Source: Halisarca cf. caerulea
Taxonomy: Eukaryota; Porifera; Demospongiae; Chondrillida; Halisarcidae
Direction: 5' to 3'
DNA: 64,000 bases
NCBI GenBank assembly: GCA_963170055.1
Contig: CAUJGJ010000029.1
Location: forward strand, 304,201 to 368,200
Shown: positions 24,041-36,700 of the stretch, piece by piece
Position numbering within the stretch: the first letter of the stretch is position 1
Layout of the letters: every line of letters starts with the position of its first letter
The notes under the pieces: generated by a model
What the model was told of the DNA's origin: nothing
Databases searched by the model: none
What the model saw: the letters and a program-made list of their open reading frames with translations, nothing else
Translations under genes and position numbers: made by a program

Positions 24041-24323
24041 TGTCAAATTGACTTGAAGTTTCTAAACTATACTGGCCATTTTATAGGGTATATTGGCCCA
24101 CATGATTGCACAGACCTGCTAATTGAGCCTAATTTTCACGTATATGGCGGACTCAGTTGTAATTTTTAACAAAATTTCATTGGCTACTGGAGTTATCCTC
24201 AAATTTCCGCGGATATCTAGTTGTGACCTTTAAAAGGGTAGGTAATTGTGGGTATAGTATCCAGCGCGTCCAAGTGACTGCCTACGAGCGATAGTATACG
24301 TTGAGCGATTGTTAGAATTCAAG

Positions 24324-25313
24324 ATGTCTTCCAGCGGTAAAATACAAGTGGAATGGTTAGATGGACGATCCCAAGGGAAAAGATCCTGGATCAAGAGAAA
24401 GGACGTGATAAAAGGAGATGTTCTTGTTGGTCAGGTGGTCGGTGCGATATGGGGAAAGTCGAAAAAGCTGTATAGCTGCAAGGTTATCACACTCCCGGAT
24501 AACGAAGTATCGCCTGAGATTCCCGTACAAGCAGCGACTCGGACGTCGGCCGGAAAGCAGAGTAGAGTGAATTCAGAAAAGCCGTTTACTTTTGAAGTAG
24601 CAAGCCCACCTTCCTTTCGTGAAACGGTCCAGGAAGAATCGGATTTTGTGAGTGATCAGGATTCTATTACCAGTACTTGCAATGAGGTACGACGAAAGCC
24701 TGATGGACTGGCCATAGAGGACATTGCCGAAGTGTTGAGACAAAGTGGCTTATCTGACATTAAGCAGTATTTTGACGATTTGGCAGACAGCATCTCCGGA
24801 TTAAAGGCCAAAATTGCGGTACTGGAGCAAACTCTCCTAACTCGTCTACCAGAACCTTCGCCTACACTAGTTGAAGATGGCCCATTGACATCTACACTGG
24901 TACAGCCTGAAGCAGACGCAGAAGCCACCATTCTGAGGGAGATCGGTAATTTGACTTCTGATAGGTCTAGTGCCCGTGCTGTATGCGATACAGGACTGTC
25001 TGGGAGCGTCTCCTCTGAAGGTCAGAAAGTCTCCGTAGCCCATACAATCCTCCGACAATGCATGAATGGCTGCAAATCAAGAAGAAATCTGGCAGGGAGA
25101 TTAACGCAGACCCTCTTCACAGAGAACGAGAAGAGAATCTCCAACGTTCGCGGCGTAGCAGGGAAGGTGGCCTTGGATGTGTGGAGAGTGGAAGCGATTC
25201 AGGAAGCTTGCTACCAGCAGTTTCCAGCGGATAGAACAGAGTCCAAGATTGCCACAGACAGAGAACTAAGAAATGCTATGGACAAAATTTGTAGAAAATC
25301 CAGGAGCAAATGA
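24324..25313 (+). CDS. BEN-domain protein
   Basis: Single exon, 329 residues, from the ATG in AAGATGTCT. The last 90 or so residues form a BEN domain: RRNLAGRLTQTLFTE, SNVRGVAGK, LDVWRVEAIQEAC, FPADR and a terminal basic CRKSRSK. BEN domains bind DNA or other chromatin proteins and usually act in repression. The first 50 residues (IQVEWLDGRSQGKRSWI...VGAIWGKSKKLYSCKV) look like a Tudor- or PWWP-like beta fold, as in other invertebrate BEN proteins. A short coiled coil (DDLADSISGLKAKIAVLEQ) and a Ser/Glu-rich linker lie between. It has no introns and sits between repeat-rich segments, so a retrogene or element-borne gene cannot be excluded. Confidence 0.75.
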   Translation: MSSSGKIQVEWLDGRSQGKRSWIKRKDVIKGDVLVGQVVGAIWGKSKKLYSCKVITLPDNEVSPEIPVQAATRTSAGKQSRVNSEKPFTFEVASPPSFRETVQEESDFVSDQDSITSTCNEVRRKPDGLAIEDIAEVLRQSGLSDIKQYFDDLADSISGLKAKIAVLEQTLLTRLPEPSPTLVEDGPLTSTLVQPEADAEATILREIGNLTSDRSSARAVCDTGLSGSVSSEGQKVSVAHTILRQCMNGCKSRRNLAGRLTQTLFTENEKRISNVRGVAGKVALDVWRVEAIQEACYQQFPADRTESKIATDRELRNAMDKICRKSRSK

Positions 25314-25319
25314 TTGTTT

Positions 25320-26840
25320 CTCATTTTTTTTATCTTGATTCTATACTTCGTTATTACTTTTGTCAGTACCTGTATCATGACTGTGATTACTATTCTTTTG
25401 AATATAGTCTTAATATAATATTAAATCTGAAGTTTTCCGTCTGTTTTCGAAGTGTTGCTGAAGTCTTGTTAGAGGGTTTATAGACTAGATACACGCCGCG
25501 TACGTACATGTCATTGTGCACAACAATATAATAATTGCCCAGCTCCGCGGTAGGTGTTTTGCGGAAGTTTTCGCGGAAACCTGGATAGTTTTCCGCAGAA
25601 ACCCAGAACGATTTCCGCATAAACTTGTGAAAAGATCTCTGCGTCTAATTGCGGAAACACGTAAGGAACTTGTGTCATGTACCGTATTTGCTTCAAGATG
25701 AAAGGCTATGTGGATTGTTACAAAACAGAACCTGACCATACTAGAAAAAAATTCTTGGTTTTTGAAATTTGTTCTTCAGTTTGATAGGGTTCTTAATTTC
25801 TACATTGGGACCTACGAATAGGTCAGACATCTTTCATAAAATTGTCACCACTATGTTAACGTGACAATCATGTGCGTACGACGTTGACAACCACAACACA
25901 TTGTTGATAGCCTATCACTTCGATTTTAGCACTGTCTCGCAAGTACTGCACTTTGCGTACATCTAGTTAGAATGCATTCCAAAAAAATACCCAATGGCAG
26001 CCTGTCCAGTCCACATGGGAGTGGATTGTGCTTTGTATAGTTACCATGTCTACAAAAATAGATAAGAGCCATTAATTAGAGAGGTTATTGATTGTTGAGA
26101 GAGAGTTAAACAATGCCCACGACTTGTATTCCGTTACTACAGTTCATCACGCCAGTGACTATTATAGGTTTCATTACTAATTACCCCCAAAAATAAAATT
26201 CCCTGGTCTGGAGACTCATCTTTAGAACAGAATTGGAGCAAGTTCATTATCCTCAGTGGTCTCGTCAGCCCTTTTAAGCAGGGTGGGCCACCCTGCTTAA
26301 TTTTTGGCTTGGACTATTTTCTTTACTTTAAGTAGAGCCCATTCCTCCTTTGTTGAGATGCTTCAAGTGGATAGATTAGGTAAAACTGACACTGTACATA
26401 TCAACCTGAAGCGATTTTAATCCTCTATTTCAAGAAGCGCTCATAGGTAAAAAACATCATGTGGTCTTTGAGCAAATTTCCCACTTCACAAGATTGTTGC
26501 TGCAAATGCAAGAGTTGCTCGATACTAAATAATATATAAGTCATATGGCAACTGTACACTAGACAATTACTGGCCAGGGAATATTTTTAACAGTCGTCCG
26601 CTCATTCGAGGCGACCAGATATCCTTGTGGGCAACCATAAATGTCCAACTGGCTTGCCCCCTGGACAACCTAGTTATAGGACAGTGGCAGATATAAGTAA
26701 GCATAGGAAAAATAAAAGTATCAACAGTGCCTTATTCACAGGATAGTAACAGTGAATCGCTCCAACCGTTCCGCGCTCAATTAAAACAAGGTAAGCCTGC
26801 TTCCAACCGTCGAGATTGTTCGTTGAAGGAAATTGCCATT
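25320..26840. other. No gene seen
   Basis: AT-rich sequence after the BEN gene. It contains the inverted relative (about 25470-25693) of the TTCCGCA-rich repeat at 21.3 kb and a MITE-like remnant near 26590-26680. Small ORFs show no recognisable domain. Confidence 0.4.
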
Positions 26841-26847
26841 TTAAGCA

Positions 26848-28022
26848 TGCGCATGTGGGACATGTCCATAAACTTGAAATCTCAGTGGAGGCGCCAATTA
26901 GGAAGAATTTCGCGACTTTAGATGGCTTTGCGACGAAATGTCATGTGACCAGCCCGTGACTTAGGAAAATGTTACTGTGCACGTAAAGATTCCAAAGCAG
27001 CCTTACATGATGTTAAAACTGCAAGATCGACAATTATTCCAGTCAAGCGGCCTTTGGCTACAGTGAATTCTAGTCTCGCGTCTCCAGCCCCTTCCGTTGA
27101 CGACATCATAAACATTCTACAAAATTTCTAACAACATCAAGGAGAAAGAGACTGGCTATGCGAAACTAAGTGAATCTTAAGCCTTCGATCAAATTTGAAC
27201 ATGTCAGTAACTTTCTGGTCTGGCTTACCTAGCTTGAGTTTCTTCGATCTTTTCTCCTACCGAAAAACATCTTCGAAAGCAATTCAGTTCGTATACAAGT
27301 GCGACCAAAGCAGAATTTAAAGAGCTATCCGACGGCGAAAGGTTATGTATCAAAGATCAAAGGTACAAAAATAAAAGAGACTTCGTCTGTATTCCACTTC
27401 ACTTGCTACTTGACTCGACTTTTAGGTGACGTCACTTTAAATATCATGCGACGGTCATGTGACAAAATGGCTACCAGCTAGTTCTAGGCTAGTCAGAACT
27501 TTAATGGCTGGGCGGCAGTGGGAAAAAGGCTTTTGGCATACTTTTTTACATTTATTGGCTGTATTATAGGATAATAAAGAACTTCCATGTTGGGGATTTT
27601 GATTCATTGCCCGATTCAGACGTTACAGGCGAAAAGGTGAGCTACCATGGTTTGAATTTGTGGTTTTTACCATTTTTCTCTAAAACTCTTAGAGATATTT
27701 AAATCCCCAACATGGAAGTTTTAGATACTTGGTTATGGAACCTGTATACCAACATTTGTGCCCTTAGCTTTGAAGCTGCACTGCCGCCCAGCCGTTTTTC
27801 GTGTTTTTTATATGTTTAAGGAGAATGCGCATACATTTCAAGGAACGTACAAAATTCTTTCAAGTTTGACATCGAACGAAAGGTAATGCAGCTATCTACA
27901 CAATGGTACTAGTTGTTAGAAGATAGCGCGTATTTGTAGTAAGAAATAAAACTAAAAAGTGAAGATAAATTTTCTGATCACTGAAGCCATACAAGTGTCC
28001 GTGGACATGTTCCACATGTGTG
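26848..28022. mobile_element. 1.2-kb inverted-repeat element, copy B (inverted relative to copy A)
   Basis: Near-identical reverse complement of 16096-17282 over its full length, bounded by GCGCATGTGGGACATGTCCA and GGACATGTTCCACATGTGTG. The high identity implies a recent duplication. The 10-kb inverted spacing could also support inversion or hairpin formation. Confidence 0.75.
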
Positions 28023-28066
28023 TGATCTAATGTTACATTATTGTGCAATCCCTCTTTCTTAATGCA

Positions 28067-29258
28067 GCCGCATGTGGAACAGGTCCATTTGCACTTGTAA
28101 GTCTTCAGGTTGCAAAAAAATTAGGTTCGCTTTTGGTCCCATTTCTTTTAGTAGGTCTATCGTATCTCTTCGAAAGAAATATCATCGTGTAGCGTGTTGT
28201 ATTGTCTCCATTTTAAGCCCAAAATCGAAGTAATAGCATATGTGAAGATGAAGTTATAACTATTTTTCTTCGCCATGTCTAAAGGCACAAAAACGCCGGG
28301 AGCCACTGAAGATTAAAAGCTATGGACACCAAAAAGGGTAGTAGGTTCCTTATAGCAATATCTAAAACTTCCATGTGGGGGATTTTTGTACTTGAAACAG
28401 TTATTGAGAAAATCACTGAAAACCATTGATTTACACAACAGACACTCACATTTTGGCTTGTAACTTTTGTAGGAAGTCAACAATCAAAATCCCCCACATG
28501 GAAAGTTGCCTATGATAAATCAAAAAATCTAAAAAGACTAGGCTAGGCTAGGCTAATCGGCCCTAACTTTTTGGCCCCCGGCCATTAAAGATACACCTTA
28601 ATGAAAGACTTGCTGAGGCCATTTTGTCACATAACATGCACGTGATGTACTACAGTGGACGTGAGGAATAAATTCGGTCAGAAGACACAACGAGCATGGC
28701 AGTGAATGATACGCCGAACGAAATACATATTAAAAGAGTCAGGGCATTAGTAACAGGAGGAGGATACTTTTGACGACGATTCGAAGGTGCAGAACTTTAA
28801 CGTCGGATATCAGAGTCGAAGTAAGGTGTGTAATATCCGGCAATAGCCGTTACTTTTGAATCTAAATAACAAATGTTTTACTTTAGAACAGAATGGCCTA
28901 TCTTCATTTTTCTCTTCAATGGGTTGGAAATGAACCCGTTGAAAGAAAATAGCATGCCATCTCGGAAGTCTTGTTTTCAGGGATATTAAAATACTGATTA
29001 TTAATGCGCGTTAGCTAATTTTCTTCTTCCCAGAACGAATACGATTGAACGAATTATATCGGGATGAATGTTCGCAAGTGCACAGAAAATGCAAAATGAT
29101 TGCTGCAGCAAAAACAAAGTCAATGCGTACGCATTATAGCCTGACGATTTATCATGCACATGTCACATAACTTGAAGCCATTGAATAACATTTTCGCTCG
29201 GATTCCATCTAAATTAGCATGCAGGGCAGATTCGGACATGTTCCACATGCGGCTGCTA
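28067..29258. mobile_element. 1.2-kb inverted-repeat element, diverged copy C
   Basis: It is bounded by GCAGCCGCATGTGGAACA and its inverted partner TTCCACATGCGGCTGC. The interior aligns in the same order as copies A and B (internal CTTCCATGTGGGGGATTT / AAATCCCCCACATGGAAAG, then TTTTGTCACATAACATG) but is strongly diverged. It lies only 44 bases right of copy B. The fragment at 2500-2961 belongs to this subfamily. Confidence 0.65.
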
Positions 29259-30647
29259 CGTAGCTCCATTGTTGTCGGTCAATATGGTCGAAATTTCTCT
29301 TTTTGGTTATCCAGCGAGCGCACAAGATATGGAAAACTAATAAATTGTGAATTCGAGGATGAGGTGCTGCTTCAGCTAGCTCACAAGGCAAAAAATATTT
29401 AACCCCTCACAAACCATAGATACTCTAACCATAGTCTATGCTCTAACCTACAGTTGCATAGGTTAGAGTATCCATGCGCTAACCCAAGAGTAGGCATGTA
29501 GGAGATGACCTTGATGACAGCAGTGGAGATTACAATGATAATGACAATTTAATATCCATAGCGATTTGAGTTTAACACTTTGTACTGTATATCCATCCAC
29601 CTTATGTAAATACATACTGTATCCTTGTGTATTACCTACCATATAGCAGGGAAAATTAATTCTGCAAACTGAAATATTCATGAATTTCGCACCAAATTTC
29701 TTTGGACAACCTAAACTCCCCAGGGGCAACCTAGAACAACATCCCGATTGCCTCGTGGGAATCTGAAAATTCCTTAAAATTTTGCCCTGCTGGCTTACAC
29801 AATGCCACTCTCTCTAATTACTGTATCCTGTGTAACCTGAAACTTTACCGAGGGAAGGGATAGTCATTATGGAGTACTCCATACGTAGGATTGACATGGA
29901 AAAACATGGCTGCCATACATTAGTGCAAATTTGTTTTCGCCCAAAAACTAGCCGCATGGAGCACAGATGGCTTTGGAAAGCAGATTTTGGTGTATTTTGA
30001 CAAACAAGCTACAAGACAAAGTAGTTTAAATCATCGTAAGCCAACCTCTTTAAAGAATTTAAAGTACACTTACCGAGGTATGGGTCCACAACACCAGTAC
30101 CATTTCAAGTTTACTATTCTTTTAGTCATTTTTTCAAACTAAGCTACAGTTCGCCAGGAAGGGTCCAAAGATCTCATCTTTCGTCAGGGAGCTCTGATTG
30201 CTAGCGTGAAGTGGCTTTAGGAGGTTTTGAAGCAGTCCCTACATTTCTAAAGCGAGATAGTTTTAATAGGAAAATCCCATACATTCGCTTATAATTGGCC
30301 ATTTCTGGATCAGCGAAATGGCTATGTGAGACTAGGCATATTAGTACATGCGCAAGGTCAAGCATTCGCTGATCGTCAACATTAGCGTTCTTTCGTTCAA
30401 GCCTTTGCTTCTAGGTGAGTAACACTGATTTAGTCTAGTAGCTGCATAGCTTAGTTTCTCCATCTTACAAGATTCAATGGCAATTCTTCTCAACTGCAGT
30501 GGAAAACTTCTTTCAACAGCCTCAATTCGAACAACTTTGTTTTATAGGAAAAAACACACGAGCAAGGGGTTACACAGACCATTTTAATATGGTAAAGGGA
30601 TGTAGGATTGACACAGGACCGTGCAAAAATGCTGGACTGCATGAGTG

Positions 30648-30712
30648 CACACTGCAAATTCCTACATCCCGTAGCATATACATATGTGCGAAATGTAGGA
30701 ATTTGCAGTGTG
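30648..30712. repeat. Palindrome with 20-bp arms
   Basis: CACACTGCAAATTCCTACAT at 30648-30667 is exactly mirrored at 30693-30712, with a 25-base loop. It is related to the larger palindrome at 31892. Confidence 0.85.
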
Positions 30713-31891
30713 TACACTCAGTCCAACTACAAGCTGTCTAACCCTACACCTATCTAGCCTCATGCATGTATAGCCCTATGCTCATCTAGCCCTATGCCCA
30801 TCTTGCCCTTTGGCAGCCTAGCCCTGTGCCTGTATCACAACTTTCCCTTGTAACAATTGTTTTTGGAGGATCCTTCTCCAAAAAACCTTTTTGTACAGTC
30901 CTGTGTCAATCCCTTTACCATTTTTAAATGGTTTTTATTATGGAGTACGGTAGTACTCCATATGTAGGATTGACACGGAAAAACATTGCCACCATACATT
31001 AGCGAAAATTTTGTTTTCGTCTAAAAACTAACGATGCAGTACAGTTAGTAGCATTTAAAAGTGATATTGGTGCCTTTTGACACACTAGCTATAAGATGAA
31101 GTATTTAAAACCCTTTGTAGGCCAATTTCTTTAAAGAACTTTGAAATTTTAGACGAAAATGTATGGCTATGCAACACCAGTACCATTTTAAGATTATTCT
31201 TATTCTTATTCTTATTCTTCTCGTCGTTTTTTCGAACTGAGCTACAGGTCGCCACGAAGGGTCCAGAGGTCTCATCTTTCGCCAGTGAGCTCCGATTGTT
31301 AGCACGAAGTGTCTTTTGTAGGTTTTGAAGCAACACCTACACTTCTAAAGCGGGAAAAAACTTAATAGGCAAATCCCATACATTTGCCGGATCAGCCATT
31401 TTCGGATCAGCGAAATGGCTACGCGAGACTAGACATACGCGTACGTACACAAGGTCTGCACTTTGATGATCGTCGACTTCAGCACTTTTCTTGTTCGATC
31501 ATTTGTTTCTAGATGGGTACATTGATATTAGTCAGGTAACTGCACAGATTTCTAGTTTCTTTATCTTACAAGATTTGACTGTATCCCTTCTCAATTGCAG
31601 TGGAATCCTATTTAAGCAGCCGTTTCGCTATAAAAGGAGAAACTGCACGAACAAAGGTGTATAAAAACATTTTAAAATGGTAAAAGGATGTAGGATTGAC
31701 ACAGGATCATGCAAAAAGCCATTATCAAAAAAGGATTCTCCAAAAACACTTGGAACAAGGGTAAGTTGCAAAACCGGTACAGGGCTAGGTGGGCAAAGGG
31801 CAAGACAGGCATAGGGCTAGACGAGCATAGGGCTACACATACATGAGGCTAGACGGGTATAGGGCTAGACAAAGTTTAGTTGGACTGAGTG

Positions 31892-31977
31892 CACACTGTG
31901 CAAATTCCTACATCCCGCATGTGCAGCACATTATACAGTACATATGTGCTGCGGGATGTAGGAATTTGCACAGTGTG
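31892..31977. repeat. Palindrome with 28-bp perfect arms
   Basis: The arms 31892-31919 and 31950-31977 are exact reverse complements, and the 30-base loop contains a further inverted pair (GCAGCACAT / ATGTGCTGC). It shares its arm sequence with the palindrome at 30648 but differs in the loop. Confidence 0.9.
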
Positions 31978-31984
31978 GACACAA

Positions 31985-32525
31985 AAACCGTGGACAGTCA
32001 CAGAAAGCCCTAAAGAAAGCCATCAAAGAGTTGATAGTTGAAGAGACACGCAAGTGGAATGAGAAATTATGCAACCTTCAGGTACAGAACAAATTTGCTG
32101 CAGTAATCAGATTGGAAGAAAACACCAAGCTCTCGACCCACATTATGGATGGCCTACCCAAAGGTCAACTCTCCTTCCTCCTGAAAGCAGGCTCAGACAC
32201 CCTTCCCACCCCAATAAATCTCCATTGCTGGCAACTTCGAATCTCCTCATGTTGCCCCCTATGTTTCCAACACACGTACACCACCGGTCATATACTTTCA
32301 GGTTGCCCCACAGCATTGCAGGATGGAAAATACACTTGGCCGGTGACACTATTGGTGCACTTGGTCATCCAAATCCAATTTGCCTTTTGGAACTGGCTGA
32401 CAACTTCCCGATGATTCCGCTCCTTGAATGGAAGAACATCTTGAGGAGAGGAACCATGATTACCATCAGCTGTTCGCAAGCCATCTTCATGGCCAGACCT
32501 AATCGTCAATGGACGGGACCTCCAT
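31985..32525 (+). pseudogene. Non-LTR retrotransposon reverse transcriptase, C-terminal fragment
   Basis: The frame reads KKAIKELIVEETRKWNEKL, GLPKGQLSFLLKAGSDTLPT and then a Cys/His knuckle CCPLCFQHTYTTGHILSGC. This is the zinc-binding region after the RT thumb in a retrotransposon family common in marine invertebrates. After KYTW the frame shifts and decays. No catalytic RT motifs are present. Confidence 0.65.
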
Positions 32526-32951
32526 ACACCCAGTAAATCTGCGTTAACTACTACACCAAGTAGACTGCATTAACTACTACACTCACCTTACTAGTTAACT
32601 CACCTGTCAATTTACCTAATATGTGTGTATGTAGTACTGATTACATTGTTCTATTCTGTATACACATACAGTCATTTCAATTAAGTCCATGCACCAGATT
32701 TATGTACCCATATATTATATTATCATCTTATCAGCACAGTTTTCTTGCCAGGACAAAAAGAATACCAGAAACCACTGTTTGCTTCTTTCTTTTTCAATCC
32801 TATGTTCGAGAGCCCTCATGCTCACACACAGTTATGTAACCTACAATCTGTGCGAATCTAAAGCTTTTCTCCCCACTCACAGTATCCTGTTCGTTTTCTT
32901 AATTTGCTTCTTATATTCCATTTTATGAATGATCAATTCGTCCTATATAGC

Positions 32952-33419
32952 TAGGGTTGACAATGAAAAAAATGATAATCACGGAATTTGTTCAAATTTT
33001 CATCGTAGATGTAGCCTTACTAGATGTAGCTTATGATGTGATTTGTTTGTTAATCCGACATTCCTGGGTCGAATTATTCACCGAAAACCACTAATTTCGC
33101 GTAGCGGAATCAATCGCTGTCTAAAAAACAAGCCCAAATAAAGGTAAATAGACTTGAAAGTTTCTGCACAACAAGCCTACTATAACACCTATAAAACCAT
33201 GCACAGGTCATTAGAAAACTAAGGGGTGCTTCGATATACTACGTCGCTTTCCTGAAGTCATCTTCTTCCTTAAACAAATCTGGCACCATTCCTCAATAGC
33301 GAAGTACCGCAGAGGAATGCTCCTAATATCACCGAATAGAGCACTGAGTGGACTACCTGTTACTAAAATAAAGCGAGCCTCGATGCTCTCGAACCACGTG
33401 AATAGAAGGCATTTCAAAT
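32952..33419 (+). repeat. Left terminal inverted repeat of the 5.3-kb transposon
   Basis: Matches the reverse complement of 37805-38277 with scattered substitutions and small indels; the match fades just past ACCACGTGAATAGAAGGC. Confidence 0.85.
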
Positions 33420-33726
33420 CGGTAAGAACAAGCATTAAACAACCCACACCTAGACGGCAAATGCCATTACATATTAGTATCAAATACCTTTTCCAAGGCA
33501 GTACAAATGGTCGAAGAGTTGAAAAGCGTCCTAATAAGTAGAAGTCGCCGTCGATCCCAACAAAGCCCGAAGAGTTCCGCAAAAATGAATGGCAGACATG
33601 TTGTTTTTAATATAGCACGTGATCCGATGTCAATTTGGCGCTAAATTTGAACGGTGACAGTTATACAGTGATTTAAGGTGTGTTCTGCGCTCTATTTGGT
33701 GTGCGTTCAGGGCGTATTGCACGTGT

Positions 33727-36700
33727 ATGATGAGCACTACAACATATAAAATCGTATATCCATTAATTTACATGCAGGATTGGATGATCGATATTGCTGC
33801 ATGGAGAGCAGCCATTGGGTCCTGGTATATAGCTGATTTAGCACATATACCAAGTTGTTCTTACAACTACCAATGCCCATTTGCCCAAATTCTTGAATAT
33901 CGTCTTTCATTTGTTTGTATACTGATTTTACTTATTCTTGGAGGAATTGAGAGCAATCCAGGGCCTGTTCTGCGCAGTCACGAGAAAAAAAGAAGTGAAC
34001 AGCCATCAAGGTAAAACCTATATAATATACCTTGCTGAATGTATCGTAATTCAATGTGATAGGCTCTACGATTATGTGGAATTTAGGACAACCAACATAC
34101 AAGCAGATGATTAAAATGCTGCATGAGGCTCAAAACGAGGCAATGAAGTCAGGTCTGTACACCGGCAACGTACTCTATGACATATTCAAGAGGAACTTTC
34201 CAACAGCTCAAACAATCACACGGCCCTGTCGCCTATTGAAAGCAGCAGAACGCATAGAAGCTCCTCTCAGGAATGTGCATACTAATCCTGTGGACCAAAG
34301 TTATTTTGACAAAGTTTGGATACCAAAGATTGGGGTCAATAAAAGTAAGCATGCAGCTAGCAATATATATGATGAAAATTATGAGTCAGACATAATTTAA
34401 CATAATAAGTCCATGATACATACACAACTATTTATAAACTGAGAATTTTTTATGGTATGTATATGAACTTGTTACTGTAGGTGATGAATCAATGAGTTTG
34501 CCATTGATTATTAAAAGTGAGGGATACACACTAGAAGAACTTCAAAGATCATTTAGCAATGCACAAAATATGCAGCCTGTCCTAGCCTTGCAAAAGCGAC
34601 CATCAGTAGAATTCTACAAGGAAATACATGCATTTCTAGGACGCTGGGAATATACTCGAAATGCAAGCAAAACCGCAATTGGACGCTTTTATATAGCCAT
34701 TGATCCCTATCTTAGACAGAGAGATTTTCGACCAATCAATGCATACCGCTTTGTTAGTCAACAAAAAACAGAAAGAGAGGGATTTTCAACTGAACCTCTA
34801 ATGCCAGCAGTAAAATTACAAGAGGATGCAGAACAAGATTCTGAATTGCAAATAAGCAATACAAGTGCTATCTATGAAGAACCGACAGGCAAAGAGGACC
34901 TTCCCAAAACAATGGAGGCAATAGAGGCTTTGAAATGCAAGTATGAAAGAAAGATTGGTAGTCTACAGAGACGTGCAGAGATCCGTGAGGAGGAAATTCA
35001 TGCTCTTCAGAATGAATTAGAAATGATTCTACAGACTTCAGTAGCAGATGAAAGTTTGACCGAAGATAACGATTATGAACTTCCAAATACAGATTTTCAC
35101 CAGCAAGAGAAAGAACGGTGTGACAGTCAGTACAGTCTACACACAAAATCAGGAAAATCATATTCTACTAGTACTCGTAAACTGTACTACAATTTACTTG
35201 TAGCTGGCATGCCTCCTGGAAACATATCCCCAACTATAAAGATCATTCTACAGCAGTTTTTACCAGATACTGATATTTCTGCAATAAAATTGCCTAAGCA
35301 AAGTTGTGCACAGTATATGCGAAGGGATGAACTGAAAACAATAAATGATGTTCATAAAGCCATAACACTCACAAAGGATTCTGGCCCCTTTCATCTCAAT
35401 TCAGATGGCACAACACTTAAGCAGCACAAAATAGCCACAGCAACAATCAACAATCTTGTCTTGTCAGTTCATGAATTACCCAGTGGAGCAGCAGAACAAA
35501 TAGCCAAAGGTATATCAATGGAATTAGAGCATCTACGCAAGATAGCTAGATTACTTAATTTACCTAATGCCGACTGCATTAATTGGGGCCTTGTGGCATC
35601 TTCTACATCAGATAGTGCAGCAACACAAAAGAAATTCAATGAAATTGTACAGAAACTCAAAGAAGAGGATACACAAAAATTTGGACACTTCCCTGCTGAA
35701 AGTGGGCCAAAATTAGTTAGCAATTTCTGTGCAATGCACTTGGGAGTGAATCTTCGTAAAGCATTCCTACAGGGCTCTGATTCTTCCATGCAACTGAGTG
35801 AAGCTACTGCTGTAACAAGACCTTATCCAGAAACAGATACTATTGTGCATGAGTTCTGCAAAGTGTTTGGCACTAAAGGGACACCAGAATACAGCATAGG
35901 TGTAACATCATTTCCAGATTTTCTAGAAATTGGAGTTGAAACAGTCCCTGATCAGCAGAGTGAATACTATAGAAGTTGTTTAACTGTGACACTAGAAAGA
36001 CAGGTTGGAAGCAGATACTTTGTAACTGCATCCAATGCTGCAAAATTATTTTACTTGAGGGATGCAGCATGTGACTATCTGAAACACTTCAGAAAAAATA
36101 AATTGGAAAAGGATGTATATGAAAAGCTACATGATGAAAACATAATGGCAGGAGTAAAAGTGGATGGACTAATGTTTGTACATGTTTACGCAGACCTTGT
36201 TACTCTGGCAAAATCAAAAGAACTGGGCAAGAGTGCATTTGATATGAATTTGCACTACTTGGAACTTGATGGGTTTTTAGAACAGTTAGAATCTGATTCC
36301 TCAGTGGCACTTGATCCCCATACACAGGTTTTTACAACAGAAAAGAGGCTTTATGACAACACTCCATACAATCACCGACAGCAAAGTGCTAACATTAAAG
36401 TCTACAAGCGTTTATTTAGACCAGATCCATCTTGGGACAAGTTGCTGGTGCAAAAACTATGTAAAGGAGCTGTAACAATGCGGTGTAAGTTGCATACATA
36501 TGCTAAAGATTATCTACCTACAGGCAAGTACTGGGATCCACCAGATGACATAAAGCAAGTGTTACAGGGAATTGCACCAAGTAATGACATATGTGAGTCT
36601 ATACTTGGTCTCAATGATTATCTACAGTCAGCATTGACTAATGCCAGTCAACGCACCAAGTCAAATTTGATTGAGGCCAAAAAGAATAAGACAATAGCAT

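Larger units (their letters stand above)
29865..31980. repeat. Two-copy repeat block with large palindromes
   Basis: Segments 29865-30590 and 30946-31680 are diverged direct copies (both begin TATGGAGTAC and share GTACCATTT, TCTCATCTTTCG and GAAATGGCTA blocks). Each is followed by, or faces, a segment containing GTAGGATTGACAC, repeated TAGCCCTATGC words and a long palindrome (30648-30712; 31892-31977). The two flanking segments are inverted relative to each other. Similar words near 46.6 kb show this is a dispersed family. Confidence 0.6.
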
